From Actinomycetota bacterium (GTDB lineage Bacteria > Actinomycetota > Actinomycetes > Streptosporangiales > Streptosporangiaceae), in contig DAHVAR010000231.1 of NCBI GenBank assembly GCA_027314515.1, forward strand, positions 1 to 64,000: a DNA stretch of 64,000 bases, written 5' to 3'. The notes under the pieces are model-generated. The model made no database searches. It worked only from the letters and a program-made list of their open reading frames with translations, and was not told the origin of the DNA. The first letter of the stretch is position 1; every line of letters begins with the position of its first letter. Shown here in pieces: positions 56,301 through 64,000 of the stretch. The translations under genes and the position numbers were made by a program.

Positions 56301-57863
56301 AACGGTCGCGACGAGGCGCCTGCCGCCCGGCACGACCAGCGACGGATCGGGCAGCGTCACCGCCGGAGTGGCCGACGCCGCCAGCAGGTACCTCACGCCG
56401 GATCGCTGCGCGGCGGCCAGCAGCATGTCCGCCGCCGCCGCCCGCTCGGCGGCAACTCCGATGACCGCGCGCAGGCGGCCCGCCTCGGCCAGTCCCAGCA
56501 CCATTACAGCGCCACCGTCAGTGAGCCGGGCAGCGAGCCGCGACGCTGTTCTGGAGCTCACGCCCAGGGCATCAAGCGGGCCCATCACGAAGCCCCCGCC
56601 GGTGATGATGTCAGCCACCCGGCCCGGGTCGAACAGCGCCTGCGCGGCCGCGCCGAGGCTCGCGCTGTCCGCGCTGCCGACACCGACCACCTCCCCGACC
56701 TGCAGCGCACCGGTCAAAAGGACATCTTCGTCGATAACGATGGCGTCAACGCGATCGAGCAGGCGCAGCGCACGATGGTCGGTGACCACCACGCCCCGGC
56801 GGGCCAGCAGGCATCCGAGCGCTGCGGCGAAGCTTTCCCGGCCAACTCGCGCCGCCTTCGGGATTGTCGCCGCGGCCACGCCGCCCGCGCGCCGGGCACT
56901 GCCCGACATGGCCAGCACCCCGCCGAAGGCGGCAGCGGCGGACACCCCCATCGCATCGCTGAAATTCTCGGCGTTTCCGGGCGGCACTGCCCGGGGCCGT
57001 TCCGGGGTGACCGGCCGAGCCGCAGCGCGCGCGCGGGAGATGCACAGCTTCTGCTCAGCCAGGGCCCACGAGTTCCGCTCGAGCACGGCCTCGGCAAGCT
57101 GCAGCACGCGCTGTCCGGCGTCGACCGTCAGCCCGCTGATGCCCTGTGCCGCCGACTGCGCCGCCGAATTGCCGGCCGCCAGCAGCAGATCCGCGCGGTC
57201 CGAGCCGACAGCTCCGGCGAGTGCGCTGCGCAGCCGTGGCTGGGCGTCAACGAACTGGAAAAGCGAGCCGAGCTCGGCCGGAAGCCGTGCGACCCGGAAC
57301 GCGCGACCCGCGCCCGCGAACGCCAGGCCCGCGGCGGTGGCCACCAGCGGCGCCACCGTGGCGGGAACCCGGTTCATCGGCCCCGGCTGCCCGTCGGCCC
57401 CCGCGCCAGGAACCTGCATGCTGTCCTCGAGCCGCTCGACGATCCCGGCAAGCTCGGCTTCGGGCACCTCTTTGTCGCATTGCACCACAACTGCGCCGAG
57501 CGCGGCATTCACGGCGGCCCAGCGGACCGCCTCGTGGCGTTCCAGGGCGGTTTCCACCGCCTCGGCTAGTTCGCTGCCGGCACCATGAGCAACACCGCTG
57601 ACCCTGATGTGGATGCGCCCGCCCGAGCGGAACAGCACGCGCGGCGACTGCAGCGAACGGACGGTCCGCCCGGCTGCCGCGACGAGCCCGGCGAGTCGCG
57701 CCAGTCCGGGCGTGACCGTGACAATTCGACCGGACCCGGATCGCCCGTCCCGGTCAGGCCCGTCCCGGTCAGGCAGCCCGTCGGAATTCGGCGCAGCCGG
57801 CGCCGACCCGGAGTCAGCTGTGCGCATCCCGATATGGTGGGCCCGGCCCGGCCCGCCGGGCAT
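53301..57863 (-). CDS. CtpI-like large P-type ATPase with degenerate N-terminal half
   Basis: About 1520 residues. The C-terminal half is a complete P2-type pump: TGES (LTGESAPVEK), phospho-Asp 967 in CFDKTGTLTQG, the ion-site PEGLP, hinge MTGDGANDAAAIRLADVGIAL and NLLTDLLP. The N-terminal half resembles a decayed ATPase: IVIDEDVLLTG in place of the DKTGT site and ADVGVGLASAD at the hinge. This double layout is that of mycobacterial CtpI. Start uncertain: ATG 57863 or 57827; upstream frame is low complexity. Transported cation not known; PEGLP suggests Ca/Mg-type. Confidence 0.88.
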   Translation of the reverse strand: MPGGPGRAHHIGMRTADSGSAPAAPNSDGLPDRDGPDRDGRSGSGRIVTVTPGLARLAGLVAAAGRTVRSLQSPRVLFRSGGRIHIRVSGVAHGAGSELAEAVETALERHEAVRWAAVNAALGAVVVQCDKEVPEAELAGIVERLEDSMQVPGAGADGQPGPMNRVPATVAPLVATAAGLAFAGAGRAFRVARLPAELGSLFQFVDAQPRLRSALAGAVGSDRADLLLAAGNSAAQSAAQGISGLTVDAGQRVLQLAEAVLERNSWALAEQKLCISRARAAARPVTPERPRAVPPGNAENFSDAMGVSAAAAFGGVLAMSGSARRAGGVAAATIPKAARVGRESFAAALGCLLARRGVVVTDHRALRLLDRVDAIVIDEDVLLTGALQVGEVVGVGSADSASLGAAAQALFDPGRVADIITGGGFVMGPLDALGVSSRTASRLAARLTDGGAVMVLGLAEAGRLRAVIGVAAERAAAADMLLAAAQRSGVRYLLAASATPAVTLPDPSLVVPGGRRLVATVRGLQAAGAVVLLVSGRRRALAAADVGVGLASADGRPAWGAHILAVPGLAPAALTVEAVRAGSAAARRAMNLSLGGTALGGALAAGGDPGTAARRSLLAVNGAAAAALAASAWSVSELARLPASAPPPPPPWHAMPPEVALAKLRSRPGGLTTREVRRRWRPDERAPARLSLPRAFLGELANPLTPILGGGAVLSASIGAVADAIVVSAVAGISALIGGGQRVYTEQSMRRLLTESAVTARVRRDGAERTIPAVGLVGGDVVVLAGGDVVPADCRLLDTRSLQADESSLTGESAPVEKTAAPVFAPALADRRSMLYEGTTVSAGYATAVVVATGSGTELGKSLKALAQAAPPTGVESRLSQITRTTLPLALGSAAAVVAAGLIRGHPARDTIGAAVGLAVASVPEGLPFLVTAAQLASARRLARHATLVRSPRTIEALGRTNVLCFDKTGTLTQGRMAVAAVCDGTTTRRAAALPAAHRDVLAAALRATPRSRSRRGHEHVTDQAVIEGAAAEGLRRGDGQPGWRQIDSLPFEPSRAFHATLAETSQRPVLSVKGAPEAILPHCARWRGGDLSPADRRRIDRALGKLAQQGYRVLAVAENQVSPDGQQSVTVDDMTFAGLVGFGDPVRPTAGASVSELRDAGVDVVMITGDHPATATAIAAELGVLTGGGVVTGAEIDRLDDAALAAALGGATVIARCTPEQKVRVVRGFQQAGRVVAMTGDGANDAAAIRLADVGIALGKRGTPAARAAADLVVTDDRLETIIAAVIEGRAMWRSVREAIGILVGGNIGEIGYTLFGTLMAGTSPLSARQLLLVNLLTDLLPAVTVALRTPQPGAAQSLLAEGPDTSLGSALTREIAVRAAATGAAASVAWIAARMTGSAARARTVGLATVVGAELGQTLLVGGRSPAVAAASLASMGVLVGVVQTPGVSQFFGSTPIGPVGWSIAATAAGAATAGSALLPTCGRLLTPAIDRCCRCRAGCSHQPSDRFRRQPGRSQVP

Positions 57864-57969
57864 CACCCTCGCCGGGTGAGGACGGTCCAGGCGAGCTGCC
57901 ACCGGCGGCGCGCGGCAACCACCCCCGACGGATGGTGTATACCGGGCCGCAGTCGGGCAGCCTGTCTTG

Positions 57970-58224
57970 ATGGACGCGAAGACCCAGGCGGGTACCCGCC
58001 ACGGATCCTCGGCCGACGAGGCAAGGCACAACGGCGATCAGGACCGCCAGCCACGCCAGCACCTGCGCGAAGAGCCCGGCATCAACCTGCCCATCGTCGG
58101 CCATGTCGAGTACAAGAGCGCTGGCTTCCTAGCCGGCCTCGGCATCGCCGGGGTAGTCGGGGCCGTGGACTGGCCCGTCGCCGCGGCCATCGCCATCGGC
58201 TACGCGCTGTCCCGGCGGGATTAG
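57970..58224 (+). CDS. Small membrane protein beside CtpI-like gene, copy 1
   Basis: 84 residues. Hydrophilic N-terminus, PGINLPIVGHVEYKSAGFLAGLGIAGVVGAVDWPVAAAIAIGYALSRR with one or two hydrophobic segments at the C-terminus. The adjacent gene at 58229 shares the AGLG-A-GxxDWPVA pattern, so the two are ancient duplicates. ATG 57970 follows a TTG; no good ribosome site. Divergent from the ATPase; possibly an accessory subunit. Confidence 0.65.
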   Translation: MDAKTQAGTRHGSSADEARHNGDQDRQPRQHLREEPGINLPIVGHVEYKSAGFLAGLGIAGVVGAVDWPVAAAIAIGYALSRRD

Positions 58225-58228
58225 GTCC

Positions 58229-58585
58229 GTGCCCGCTACCTCCGGCGGGGCGGCCAGGGCGGCTGATGGCCACCAGGCCGGGCGCCCTGCGGCCAAGGGC
58301 ATTGTGCCAGCCCAGCGCCGGTCGTCAGCGGGACATGCGGGCGAGCGGGCAGCGGCCGAGGTGCTCGGCCGGCACACCATCGCTGTCACGCTGCCACAGC
58401 CCCTGGGCACTGTCCGGCTGCCAGAACCGCAGCGTCTTGCCTATTACGCGGGACTCGGGGCGCTGGCCGCATTCGGCATCCTGGACTGGCCGGTAGCGGC
58501 CGTGCTGGGAATCGGCCACCTGCTTGCCGAAGATCATCATCATCGGCTCCTGGCCGAATTCGGCGAGGCGCTTTCGGGCGCCTGA
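58229..58585 (+). CDS. Small membrane protein beside CtpI-like gene, copy 2
   Basis: 118 residues from GTG 58229, four bases after copy 1. TLPQPLGTVRLPEPQRLAYYAGLGALAAFGILDWPVAAVLGIGHLLAEDHHHRLLAEFGEAL is the C-terminal hydrophobic part; HHHR is a metal-binding-like patch that may be incidental. The paralogy with copy 1 and conserved DWPVA next to a P-type ATPase suggest a linked function. Confidence 0.65.
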   Translation: MPATSGGAARAADGHQAGRPAAKGIVPAQRRSSAGHAGERAAAEVLGRHTIAVTLPQPLGTVRLPEPQRLAYYAGLGALAAFGILDWPVAAVLGIGHLLAEDHHHRLLAEFGEALSGA

Positions 58586-58656
58586 GCCAGGGCGGGAACG
58601 CCGGCTTGCGGGTCAGCCGCGAGCGGGCTCCTCACCCCCGGCCACGTCGACGCAGT

Positions 58657-58905
58657 TCAGGCCGCTAGCCTGGCTGGCGGTTGCGGGACTTCATCGCCGG
58701 CGCCGCCCGTGGCCAGCCCGGACGGGCCGGGCGCGGCGGCACGGATCTGGCCGGCGGCCCCGGCTGCGTTCCCCGGCCCGGCAGCCGACCTGTTGTGCTT
58801 CCATCGCGGGTGAGCGGCGGCGTGGGCCACCAGCAGCAGCCAGCTGGCGAGCGCGAGGCCCACCACGATCGGAATGACGACGAGAGCGGCGGTGGATCCG
58901 TCCAT
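58657..58905 (-). CDS. Small single-pass membrane protein
   Basis: 82 residues from ATG 58905 (AAGGAAG about nine bases upstream; ATG 58929 is also in frame). GSTAALVVIPIVVGLALASWLLLVAHAAAHPRW is the transmembrane helix plus the HPRWKH motif seen in many short actinobacterial proteins of unknown function. The C-terminal tail is low complexity. Divergent from the LysR gene. Confidence 0.65.
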   Translation of the reverse strand: MDGSTAALVVIPIVVGLALASWLLLVAHAAAHPRWKHNRSAAGPGNAAGAAGQIRAAAPGPSGLATGGAGDEVPQPPARLAA

Positions 58906-58995
58906 GGCCGGCACTTCCTTCCAGTTCACGTTCGGTCCTGATTCAAGGCTGCCCGCCGCCCGCCGCTGCCGGTAGCGGCCGCGCGCTTGGCGCGG

Positions 58996-59012
58996 TACAA
59001 GGCTGGCTTGTA
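58996..59012. promoter_or_regulatory. TACAAG-N5-CTTGTA dyad, LysR site candidate
   Basis: Perfect six-base arms (58996-59001 and 59007-59012), 19 bases before the LysR start and between divergent genes; likely autoregulatory. Confidence 0.5.
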
Positions 59013-59030
59013 TCTGGCTATGCTGGCCGC

Positions 59031-60023
59031 ATGCCCCTCAGCGCCCACGTCCCCGATCTCGGCGCGCTCGAAATGCTGCTCGGCGTCGCCCAGACCGGGA
59101 GCCTGAATAGCGCCGCCCAGCAGATCGGCGTCAGCCAGCAGGCGGTCTCGGCGCGCATCCGGGCCATGGAAGCGCAGACTGGCGTGCCGCTGGTGCTCCG
59201 CAGCCCGCGCGGTTCCAGCCTGACCCCGCAGGGCGCGGTTATCGCTGAATGGGCCTCCCGGCTGCTCGATGTGGCGGCAGGCCTGGACGCAGGGATCGCC
59301 GCGCTGCGCACCGACCGGCGCAGCCGGCTGCGGGTCAGCTCCAGCTCGACTATCGCTGAGCAGCTGCTGCCGACCTGGCTCGCGTCGTTCCGGGCGGCCG
59401 GCCATCCGGCTGGGCCCGCTCCCGATGTCGTGCTCACCGCGGTCAACTCCGAGACTGTCGTCGGCCACGTCGCCAAGGGCGCCGCGGATCTGGGCTTCAT
59501 CGAGGGACCGCGACGGCCCGCCGGGCTGCGCAGCCGGGTCATCGGCCATGACCGGCTGGCAGTCGTCGTCGGTCCGGGCCATCCCTGGACCCGGCGCCGC
59601 AGCGGCATCAGCGCCGCGGAACTTGCCGCCGCTCCCCTGGTCAGCAGGGAAGGCGGCTCGGGGACCCGGGATACGCTGGCCGGGGCACTGACCGCTGCGC
59701 TCGGCGCTGGCTACGTCCAGGCTCCCGCCGCGCTGTCCGTCTCAACCACCGCCGCGGTCCGCGCGGCCGTGCTGGCCGGCGCGGCGCCCGCCGTCATCAG
59801 CGAGCTAGCCGTGGCCGATGACCTGGCCACGGGCCGGCTGATCGAAGTCCCGACACCCGAGCTTGAGCTGCGCCGGACCCTGCGCGTCATCTGGGCTGGC
59901 GCGGCGAGCCCGCCTGCGGGCGCGGCCAGGGACCTGATTGCGCATATCGCCAGCCGGGCGACCTCGCCCAGGCGAGTGGCTGGCGATGACCTCAGCGCCC
60001 GTCCGAGATCAGCGAGCACCTGA
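59031..60023 (+). CDS. LysR family transcriptional regulator
   Basis: 330 residues. Winged helix in residues 8-66 (LEMLLGVAQTGSLNSAAQQIGVSQQAVSARIRAMEAQTGVPLVLRSPRGSSLTPQG); LysR-substrate domain from about residue 95 (LRVSSSSTIAEQLLPTWLASF, DLGFIEGP, VVVGPGHPW). The domain type is like CysB/CbbR/CynR co-inducer binders. Divergent partner is the small membrane protein. Ligand unknown. Confidence 0.92.
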   Translation: MPLSAHVPDLGALEMLLGVAQTGSLNSAAQQIGVSQQAVSARIRAMEAQTGVPLVLRSPRGSSLTPQGAVIAEWASRLLDVAAGLDAGIAALRTDRRSRLRVSSSSTIAEQLLPTWLASFRAAGHPAGPAPDVVLTAVNSETVVGHVAKGAADLGFIEGPRRPAGLRSRVIGHDRLAVVVGPGHPWTRRRSGISAAELAAAPLVSREGGSGTRDTLAGALTAALGAGYVQAPAALSVSTTAAVRAAVLAGAAPAVISELAVADDLATGRLIEVPTPELELRRTLRVIWAGAASPPAGAARDLIAHIASRATSPRRVAGDDLSARPRSAST

Positions 60024-60158
60024 CCGGCAAGCACTGGGCCAATCCGAAGAGCACTGGGCCGACTTGCAGCTTGCGGTCAGTGTTCACTGAAGACCCGGGA
60101 GAATAGTGTTAGATGCAACCGGCTGGAGCCAGTGACAAGCACCGGAAGGCGGCCTCTA

Positions 60159-61394
60159 ATGAGCGCAAGAGTCCGGGTCAGGGCTGTGAGTGCTGGCCAG
60201 AGGAGTGCGCCGGATCTGTCGGGATCCGCGCAGTGGCCAACCGAGCGCGTGCGGCGCGCGGTCGGGCTCGTGCTGGTCGTGGCGATCACGATGGTCGCGG
60301 CGGCCGGGTACCTGATCCGGCCGGACCTCATGCCGGCCGCGTGGCTGGCGGTCGGCCCGCTGCTGGCCTCGCTCGTGCTGTCGCCTCGCGGCACCGCGCT
60401 GCTCGCGGGCTGGGCGGTCGTCCTGGGCATCGGGCTTGCCGTCGGCCAGCCGGGCCGGCTCGCGATGCTGGCCTCGCACCTGAGCGTGCTGTTGCTGCTC
60501 GCCGCATTCGCGGTAGTGAACTCGGTGCTCCGGGCCGCGGCCAAGCGCCGCATCAGCCAGGTCCGTGCTGTCGCGCGAGTCGCGCAAAGCGCCATACTGC
60601 CGGAAGTCCCTGCGACAGTAACCGCTGGCCGGCTGGCATCGCGATACGTCTCGGCATCGCCCGAGGCACGGGTTGGCGGTGACCTGCTCGAAGTCGTTCC
60701 CGGTCCGGGACACCCGCGCTGGCTCATCGGCGATACGCGCGGGAAGGGCCTGCCAGCGGTGCGACTGGCGAGCGTGGCGATGACTAGCTTCCGCGATGCG
60801 TGCGCGCAGCCTGGCCTCTCACTGCCGGAGGTCGCGCGCGTTGTTGACGGGTCAGTCAGCCGGGCGGCCGGCGAGGAAGACTTCGTTACCGCCGTCTTCG
60901 CCGAGCTGGACCCGCACGGCTGGCTTCAGCTTGTGGTGTGCGGGCATCCGCCGCCGCTGCGGCTCACCGCGGACGGTGACCTGCGGCCGCTGACGCCTTC
61001 GATATTCGCGACGCCGCTCGGCCTGCATCCCGACATCCAGGCATCCACGTTCACGGTCAGCGCCGGCGACCGGCTGGTCTTCTACACCGACGGCCTGCTG
61101 GAGGCACGTGACCGGGCGGGGCGATACTTCCGGCTGGAAGACTGGGTCGACACGCTGCGCCAGCCGGACCTGCAGGCAGCGGCGGACCAGCTGCTCAGCC
61201 GGCTGATCGCGCACGCCAGGCGCAAACTGGACGACGACGTCGCCCTGCTCCTTCTGGAGGTCACGCCTTCGCCGGTCTCGCCGGATGACGATCTGGCCCG
61301 CGGCCTCGTTACGGCCGGACCCGCCGGGATGCTGGACAGCGCGCTGGCAGCCGCTGGGTCGCCTGGCTTGGCTGCCTCGCCGCCGGCGAGGTAG
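60159..61394 (+). CDS. Membrane-bound SpoIIE/PP2C phosphatase
   Basis: About 411 residues. Three to four transmembrane segments in residues 35-130, then a PP2C domain: RVGGDLLEV, IGDTRGKGLPAV, AGEEDFVTAVFAELD, LVFYTDGLLEARD, LDDDVALLLLE carry the metal-binding Asp residues. It probably dephosphorylates anti-anti-sigma proteins. ATG 60159 (GGAAGG about 11 bases upstream) is preferred over GTG 60132. Third SpoIIE-related item in this window. Confidence 0.88.
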   Translation: MSARVRVRAVSAGQRSAPDLSGSAQWPTERVRRAVGLVLVVAITMVAAAGYLIRPDLMPAAWLAVGPLLASLVLSPRGTALLAGWAVVLGIGLAVGQPGRLAMLASHLSVLLLLAAFAVVNSVLRAAAKRRISQVRAVARVAQSAILPEVPATVTAGRLASRYVSASPEARVGGDLLEVVPGPGHPRWLIGDTRGKGLPAVRLASVAMTSFRDACAQPGLSLPEVARVVDGSVSRAAGEEDFVTAVFAELDPHGWLQLVVCGHPPPLRLTADGDLRPLTPSIFATPLGLHPDIQASTFTVSAGDRLVFYTDGLLEARDRAGRYFRLEDWVDTLRQPDLQAAADQLLSRLIAHARRKLDDDVALLLLEVTPSPVSPDDDLARGLVTAGPAGMLDSALAAAGSPGLAASPPAR

Positions 61395-61406
61395 CCGCCA
61401 CATCGA

Positions 61407-62366
61407 TCATCGCGGCGGAACTTCTGCATGAGCCCCGCGGTAATGCGCGGCGAGAATGTCCGCGCCGAAATCTCCGCCTGGCCGGCGCAGCACCGTATGC
61501 GCGTGGTTGGCATCGGTCTTGTCGAACTCGATGAGAAGGTCGGCTGCTTGCACCCGGTAGTAGTACCGGTCGTCCCGCGTCAGCGGGCCTTCCCAGGCGA
61601 AGTACAGCTCGCTGCCAGCGACCTTCGCGGCCTCCCGCGCGGCCATAGCGGCCGGCAGCCGGTCTAGGTAGAGAGCCACCATCTGGCCGAGCAGTGCCCG
61701 CGCCGTCGGCCCGACCGTGGCTGCGGCAACCCCGAGCGGCTTGACCTGCGCGGCCCGAGCCGAGGTGGCCGAATAGATGTCGGCGGGCGCCTGATCAGCG
61801 ACGATGGCCGTCAGGCGGCCAGCTATCCCGAGCGCGTCGAGCAACGCGTGCCCGAGGTCCTCCTCGGGCCCGAGCGGCCGGGACACCGCTCGCCCCGCAT
61901 AGCTCACGGACGCCGGGCTGGCGCCCAGGAAAACGGGAGCCGGGGACACCTCGTCGCCGGTGACGGTCATCGTCACGGACAGGTGGTGACCCTCGAACCG
62001 CCAGGCCCACACATCGTCCGCGGCCGGATCGCCGAACACGGTCACGAAGTAGCCGCCGCTGTGCCGGTTCATCACGCGCTGCTCTTGCAGGTCGAGCACT
62101 TCCTCGAGGGCGACGATCCCCATCGCCTGGGCGAAGCAGTGCTCGCTCAGCCCGGCGGACAGCAACCGGTGCGCGGCCTTCCGGCCGGCGACGCCCAGCA
62201 AAGCCAGGCATCCGCCCGGCCGGGGGTTCGGCCGGTACTCGATCCACCGCCGCGCCGCGTCGTCGCTGAACCGCAGCGCCGCGCGCTGGCGCTGCTCGTC
62301 ATCGAGTTCTCGCAGCAGCGCGCCTGCGTCGTGCCGCATCTGCGCCGCGATCTCTTCACCCGCCAT
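61407..62366 (-). CDS. DUF3500 family protein
   Basis: 319 residues. MNRHSGGYFVTVFGDPAADDVWAWRFEGHHLSVTMTV, PVFLGASPASV, GPEEDLGHALLDAL, YFAWEGPLTRDDRYYYRVQ and DANHAHTVLRRPGGDFGADILAAHYR are the DUF3500 blocks. The family's function is unknown. ATG 62366 is near GGAGG (one base), so the exact start is moderately sure. Convergent with the phosphatase gene (12 bases). Confidence 0.88.
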   Translation of the reverse strand: MAGEEIAAQMRHDAGALLRELDDEQRQRAALRFSDDAARRWIEYRPNPRPGGCLALLGVAGRKAAHRLLSAGLSEHCFAQAMGIVALEEVLDLQEQRVMNRHSGGYFVTVFGDPAADDVWAWRFEGHHLSVTMTVTGDEVSPAPVFLGASPASVSYAGRAVSRPLGPEEDLGHALLDALGIAGRLTAIVADQAPADIYSATSARAAQVKPLGVAAATVGPTARALLGQMVALYLDRLPAAMAAREAAKVAGSELYFAWEGPLTRDDRYYYRVQAADLLIEFDKTDANHAHTVLRRPGGDFGADILAAHYRGAHAEVPPR

Positions 62367-62539
62367 GCCTCCGGTATACCAGCGCCGCCCGGCACCGCGG
62401 GGCCCTCGACCGGGTTCATCTACTGGGCGCTGGCCGCCCTGGCCCGACTGCTCAAATCATGGCAAAGCCACGGCAGTGCCACGCCGATCTGCGCGTCAAG
62501 CGCGGGTTTCCTGGCTGACCCAGTTGTTAGGTTTGCCGG

Positions 62540-63094
62540 GTGAGCATTTCTTCTGGAAATTACGTGCTAGGGCCGGAATCTGGCCGGCTACTGGTTAAGA
62601 CGGCCCGGACCGGCCTCGGCGCGAAGGCCGGTCACGACCTCACCATCGAGGTGACGCGCTGGCGCGGGAAGGCAGTCATCGACGCCACCCACGCTGGCGG
62701 CAGTTCGGTGACCCTTGAGGCCGACGTTGACTCCTTCGAGGTCCGCGAGGGTACCGGCGGAGTCAAGCCGCTAACCGATGCCGACCGTGCGGACATCAAG
62801 AACACACTGCGCACGAAGGTTCTCCGCGCTGACCGCTACCCGGTTATCGTCTTCGCCTCGAATGATGTCAGCGGGACACCGGAGTCGTTCCGCGTGGCAG
62901 GCGACCTCAGCATCGCGGGAGTCACCCAGCCCGTCACGGTGGAGGGCCGGATCGATGCAGGCCGCGCCGCGGGCTCGGCGGTCGTCGTGCAGACACGGTG
63001 GGGCATCAAGCCCTACTCGGCGTTCCTCGGCGCTCTCAAGCTGCGCGACGAGGTTGAGGTGTACTTCGATATCGGCCTCACGCCAGGCACCTGA
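62540..63094 (+). CDS. YceI-like family protein
   Basis: 184 residues from GTG 62540, no signal peptide, so cytoplasmic version. YVLGPESGRLLVKTARTGLGAKAGHDLTIEV and VEGRIDAGRAAGSAVVVQTRWGIKPYSAFLGALKLRDEVEVYFDI form the lipocalin-like beta barrel of YceI, which binds polyisoprenoids. Convergent with the gene at 63103. Confidence 0.88.
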   Translation: MSISSGNYVLGPESGRLLVKTARTGLGAKAGHDLTIEVTRWRGKAVIDATHAGGSSVTLEADVDSFEVREGTGGVKPLTDADRADIKNTLRTKVLRADRYPVIVFASNDVSGTPESFRVAGDLSIAGVTQPVTVEGRIDAGRAAGSAVVVQTRWGIKPYSAFLGALKLRDEVEVYFDIGLTPGT

Positions 63095-63102
63095 CTCGAC
63101 GT

Positions 63103-64000
63103 CTACTTGACGTGCGGGACCGGGGCTGTCAGCGGAGCCTGTCCTGGCCCGGAGCACTTGCCGGTCGCCATGCGGTCGGCAAGAAGGCGGGCCTGATTGT
63201 CGATGGCGTTGACCTGATCGATGGAGGAGTTCGCGCTCGCGATCGCCTGCGCCATGCTGGTGTCGGCGGTCGCGATAAGCGCCGGGGCTGAGGCCGGCGC
63301 TGGCAGCCCGGCCCTGCTCAGGCGCCGCAGGTCAGCGTCCGCTGTGTGGATGTCCATCCTGATCGCGGTGAGGTCCGCGGTCAGGGACTCGCTGGCGCCC
63401 GTTACCGCCAGGACCGCGCCGCTCACTCCGCGCGAGTCCCCGACGACCGTAGCGGTGGCCGCGCAGTAATGGTTGTCGCCGGAGGCATTCTGCTTCTCAG
63501 CCGCCAGGCGAGATCGCGCGATCGCGGCGTCCCTGGCGAAGCTCTCCACGTCGGCCGCGAGCTTGCCCTGCGGCGCCAGGCTGGAGGCCTGGTACAGCGC
63601 GGCGAGATCTAGCTGCGCATTGCGCTGCTGAGCCCTGCTATTGGCGGAAGGGTCGCTGCCCGCCCGTGCGGCCAGCAGGTTCTCGTGCGCAGCGGTGCTG
63701 CCCAGCGCGGCGGCAGCCCTGGTGTAGCCGGAACGGCTGGCGTGGGTGAACGTCGTGCGCTGGCTTGTTCCGTCAGCATCCGGGACGGCCAGCGTCAGGC
63801 TGCTGCCGGTGAGCCGCCCCGTCGCATCGCCGTGCAGGAACAGCGGGTGAGCGAAGGCCAGGCTGACCGAAGTGCCATGGACGGTGCCGGTGAACGGCAC
63901 ACTGGTCACCACGACCGAGGCCGACGGCGGCACGCCGCCGATGGTGTTCGCCGTGAGCGTACCCCGTACCTGACCGCCCCTCGTGGTCCGCCACTGGATG
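63103..64000 (-). CDS. Secreted-type hypothetical protein, 5' partial
   Basis: The frame is open to the window edge (reads WRTTRGGQVRGTLTANTIGG before the GTG at 63933), so that GTG is internal. The visible 298 codons show a beta-rich part with SVPFTGTVHGTSVSLAFAHPLFLHGDATG, then a helical region with a Cys pair (HYCAAT and GKCSGPG) and predicted coiled segments SFARDAAIARSRLAAEKQ and IDQVNAIDNQARLLADRM. No family recognised; extracytoplasmic location inferred from composition. Confidence 0.7.
   Translation of the reverse strand, partial: IQWRTTRGGQVRGTLTANTIGGVPPSASVVVTSVPFTGTVHGTSVSLAFAHPLFLHGDATGRLTGSSLTLAVPDADGTSQRTTFTHASRSGYTRAAAALGSTAAHENLLAARAGSDPSANSRAQQRNAQLDLAALYQASSLAPQGKLAADVESFARDAAIARSRLAAEKQNASGDNHYCAATATVVGDSRGVSGAVLAVTGASESLTADLTAIRMDIHTADADLRRLSRAGLPAPASAPALIATADTSMAQAIASANSSIDQVNAIDNQARLLADRMATGKCSGPGQAPLTAPVPHVK

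Noticed and set aside
55654-57588. 644-codon plus-strand ORF antisense to the P-type ATPase
   Set aside because: Ser/Ala/Pro/Arg-rich shadow with no recognisable domain; the minus strand encodes clear ATPase motifs.
62528-62541. GGTTTGCCGGG near the YceI start, similar to part of the 70-bp element
   Set aside because: No ACTCCCTG end and no second arm; only an 11-base coincidence.
63103-63933. Complete gene starting at GTG 63933
   Set aside because: The frame continues open to the window edge with sensible beta-strand sequence, so the gene is truncated by the window.

Overview
The window is very GC-rich, tightly packed actinobacterial DNA. Third codon positions are strongly G/C, GTG and TTG starts are common, and gene pairs often overlap through ATGA or GTGA. 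The gene families fit a soil or aquatic actinomycete: F420/PPOX protein, SpoIIE/STAS/anti-sigma modules, an Actinobacteria-type gas-vesicle cluster, a CtpI-like P-type ATPase, and FurA-KatG. The genus cannot be fixed from sequence alone. No rRNA, tRNA, CRISPR array, prophage or insertion sequence was seen. Genes run off both ends of the window (DUF1992 protein at the left, secreted-type protein at the right).

Left part (1-10.4 kb): an SDR oxidoreductase, a lipocalin/CrtC-like protein coupled to an APH-fold kinase, a KstD-like flavoprotein, and two paralogous secreted GH25-like proteins flanking an enoyl-CoA hydratase. Next (10.7-15.7 kb) is a four-gene hopanoid operon: a GT28/MGDG-synthase-like glycosyltransferase, HpnJ, HpnR (C-3 methylase) and an SDR. 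From 15.7 to 25.7 kb: a DUF2795-like protein, a membrane-anchored SGNH protein, a PPOX protein, an AstE-like deacylase divergent from a DppA peptidase / glutamine-synthetase-like / FluG-like amidohydrolase operon, and a GH65 phosphorylase. From 25.8 to 31.8 kb: a run of integral-membrane polyprenyl-phosphate-sugar glycosyltransferases followed by PPK2.

Middle part (31.8-40 kb): an epimerase-like SDR divergent from a TetR regulator with two tandem palindromic operators, furA-katG, a GH76 mannanase-like secreted enzyme, an SDR without its catalytic Tyr, a hemerythrin and a small basic stabilisation-type protein. From 40 to 47.4 kb is a signalling island: an ANTAR-GAF-PAS-SpoIIE phosphatase, a six-HAMP hybrid histidine kinase, a STAS anti-anti-sigma factor and an RsbW-like ATPase. 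It leads into a ten-gene gas-vesicle operon (47.6-53.3 kb) preceded by a sigmaB-type promoter. Similar promoter motifs (GTTT-N14/15-GGGTA-like) precede the hemerythrin, stabilisation and DUF2795 genes, suggesting one stress regulon.

Right part (53.3-64 kb): a CtpI-like P-type ATPase with a degenerate N-terminal ATPase-like half, two small paralogous membrane proteins beside it, a LysR regulator, a membrane SpoIIE phosphatase, DUF3500, YceI and a partial secreted protein. A 70-bp palindromic element occurs twice (3724-3793 and 33512-33581). The most novel-looking points are the hopanoid operon with an unusual glycosyltransferase, the 70-bp palindrome family, the inferred sigmaB regulon with a perfect inverted repeat at the gas-vesicle start, and the split FluG-like operon.
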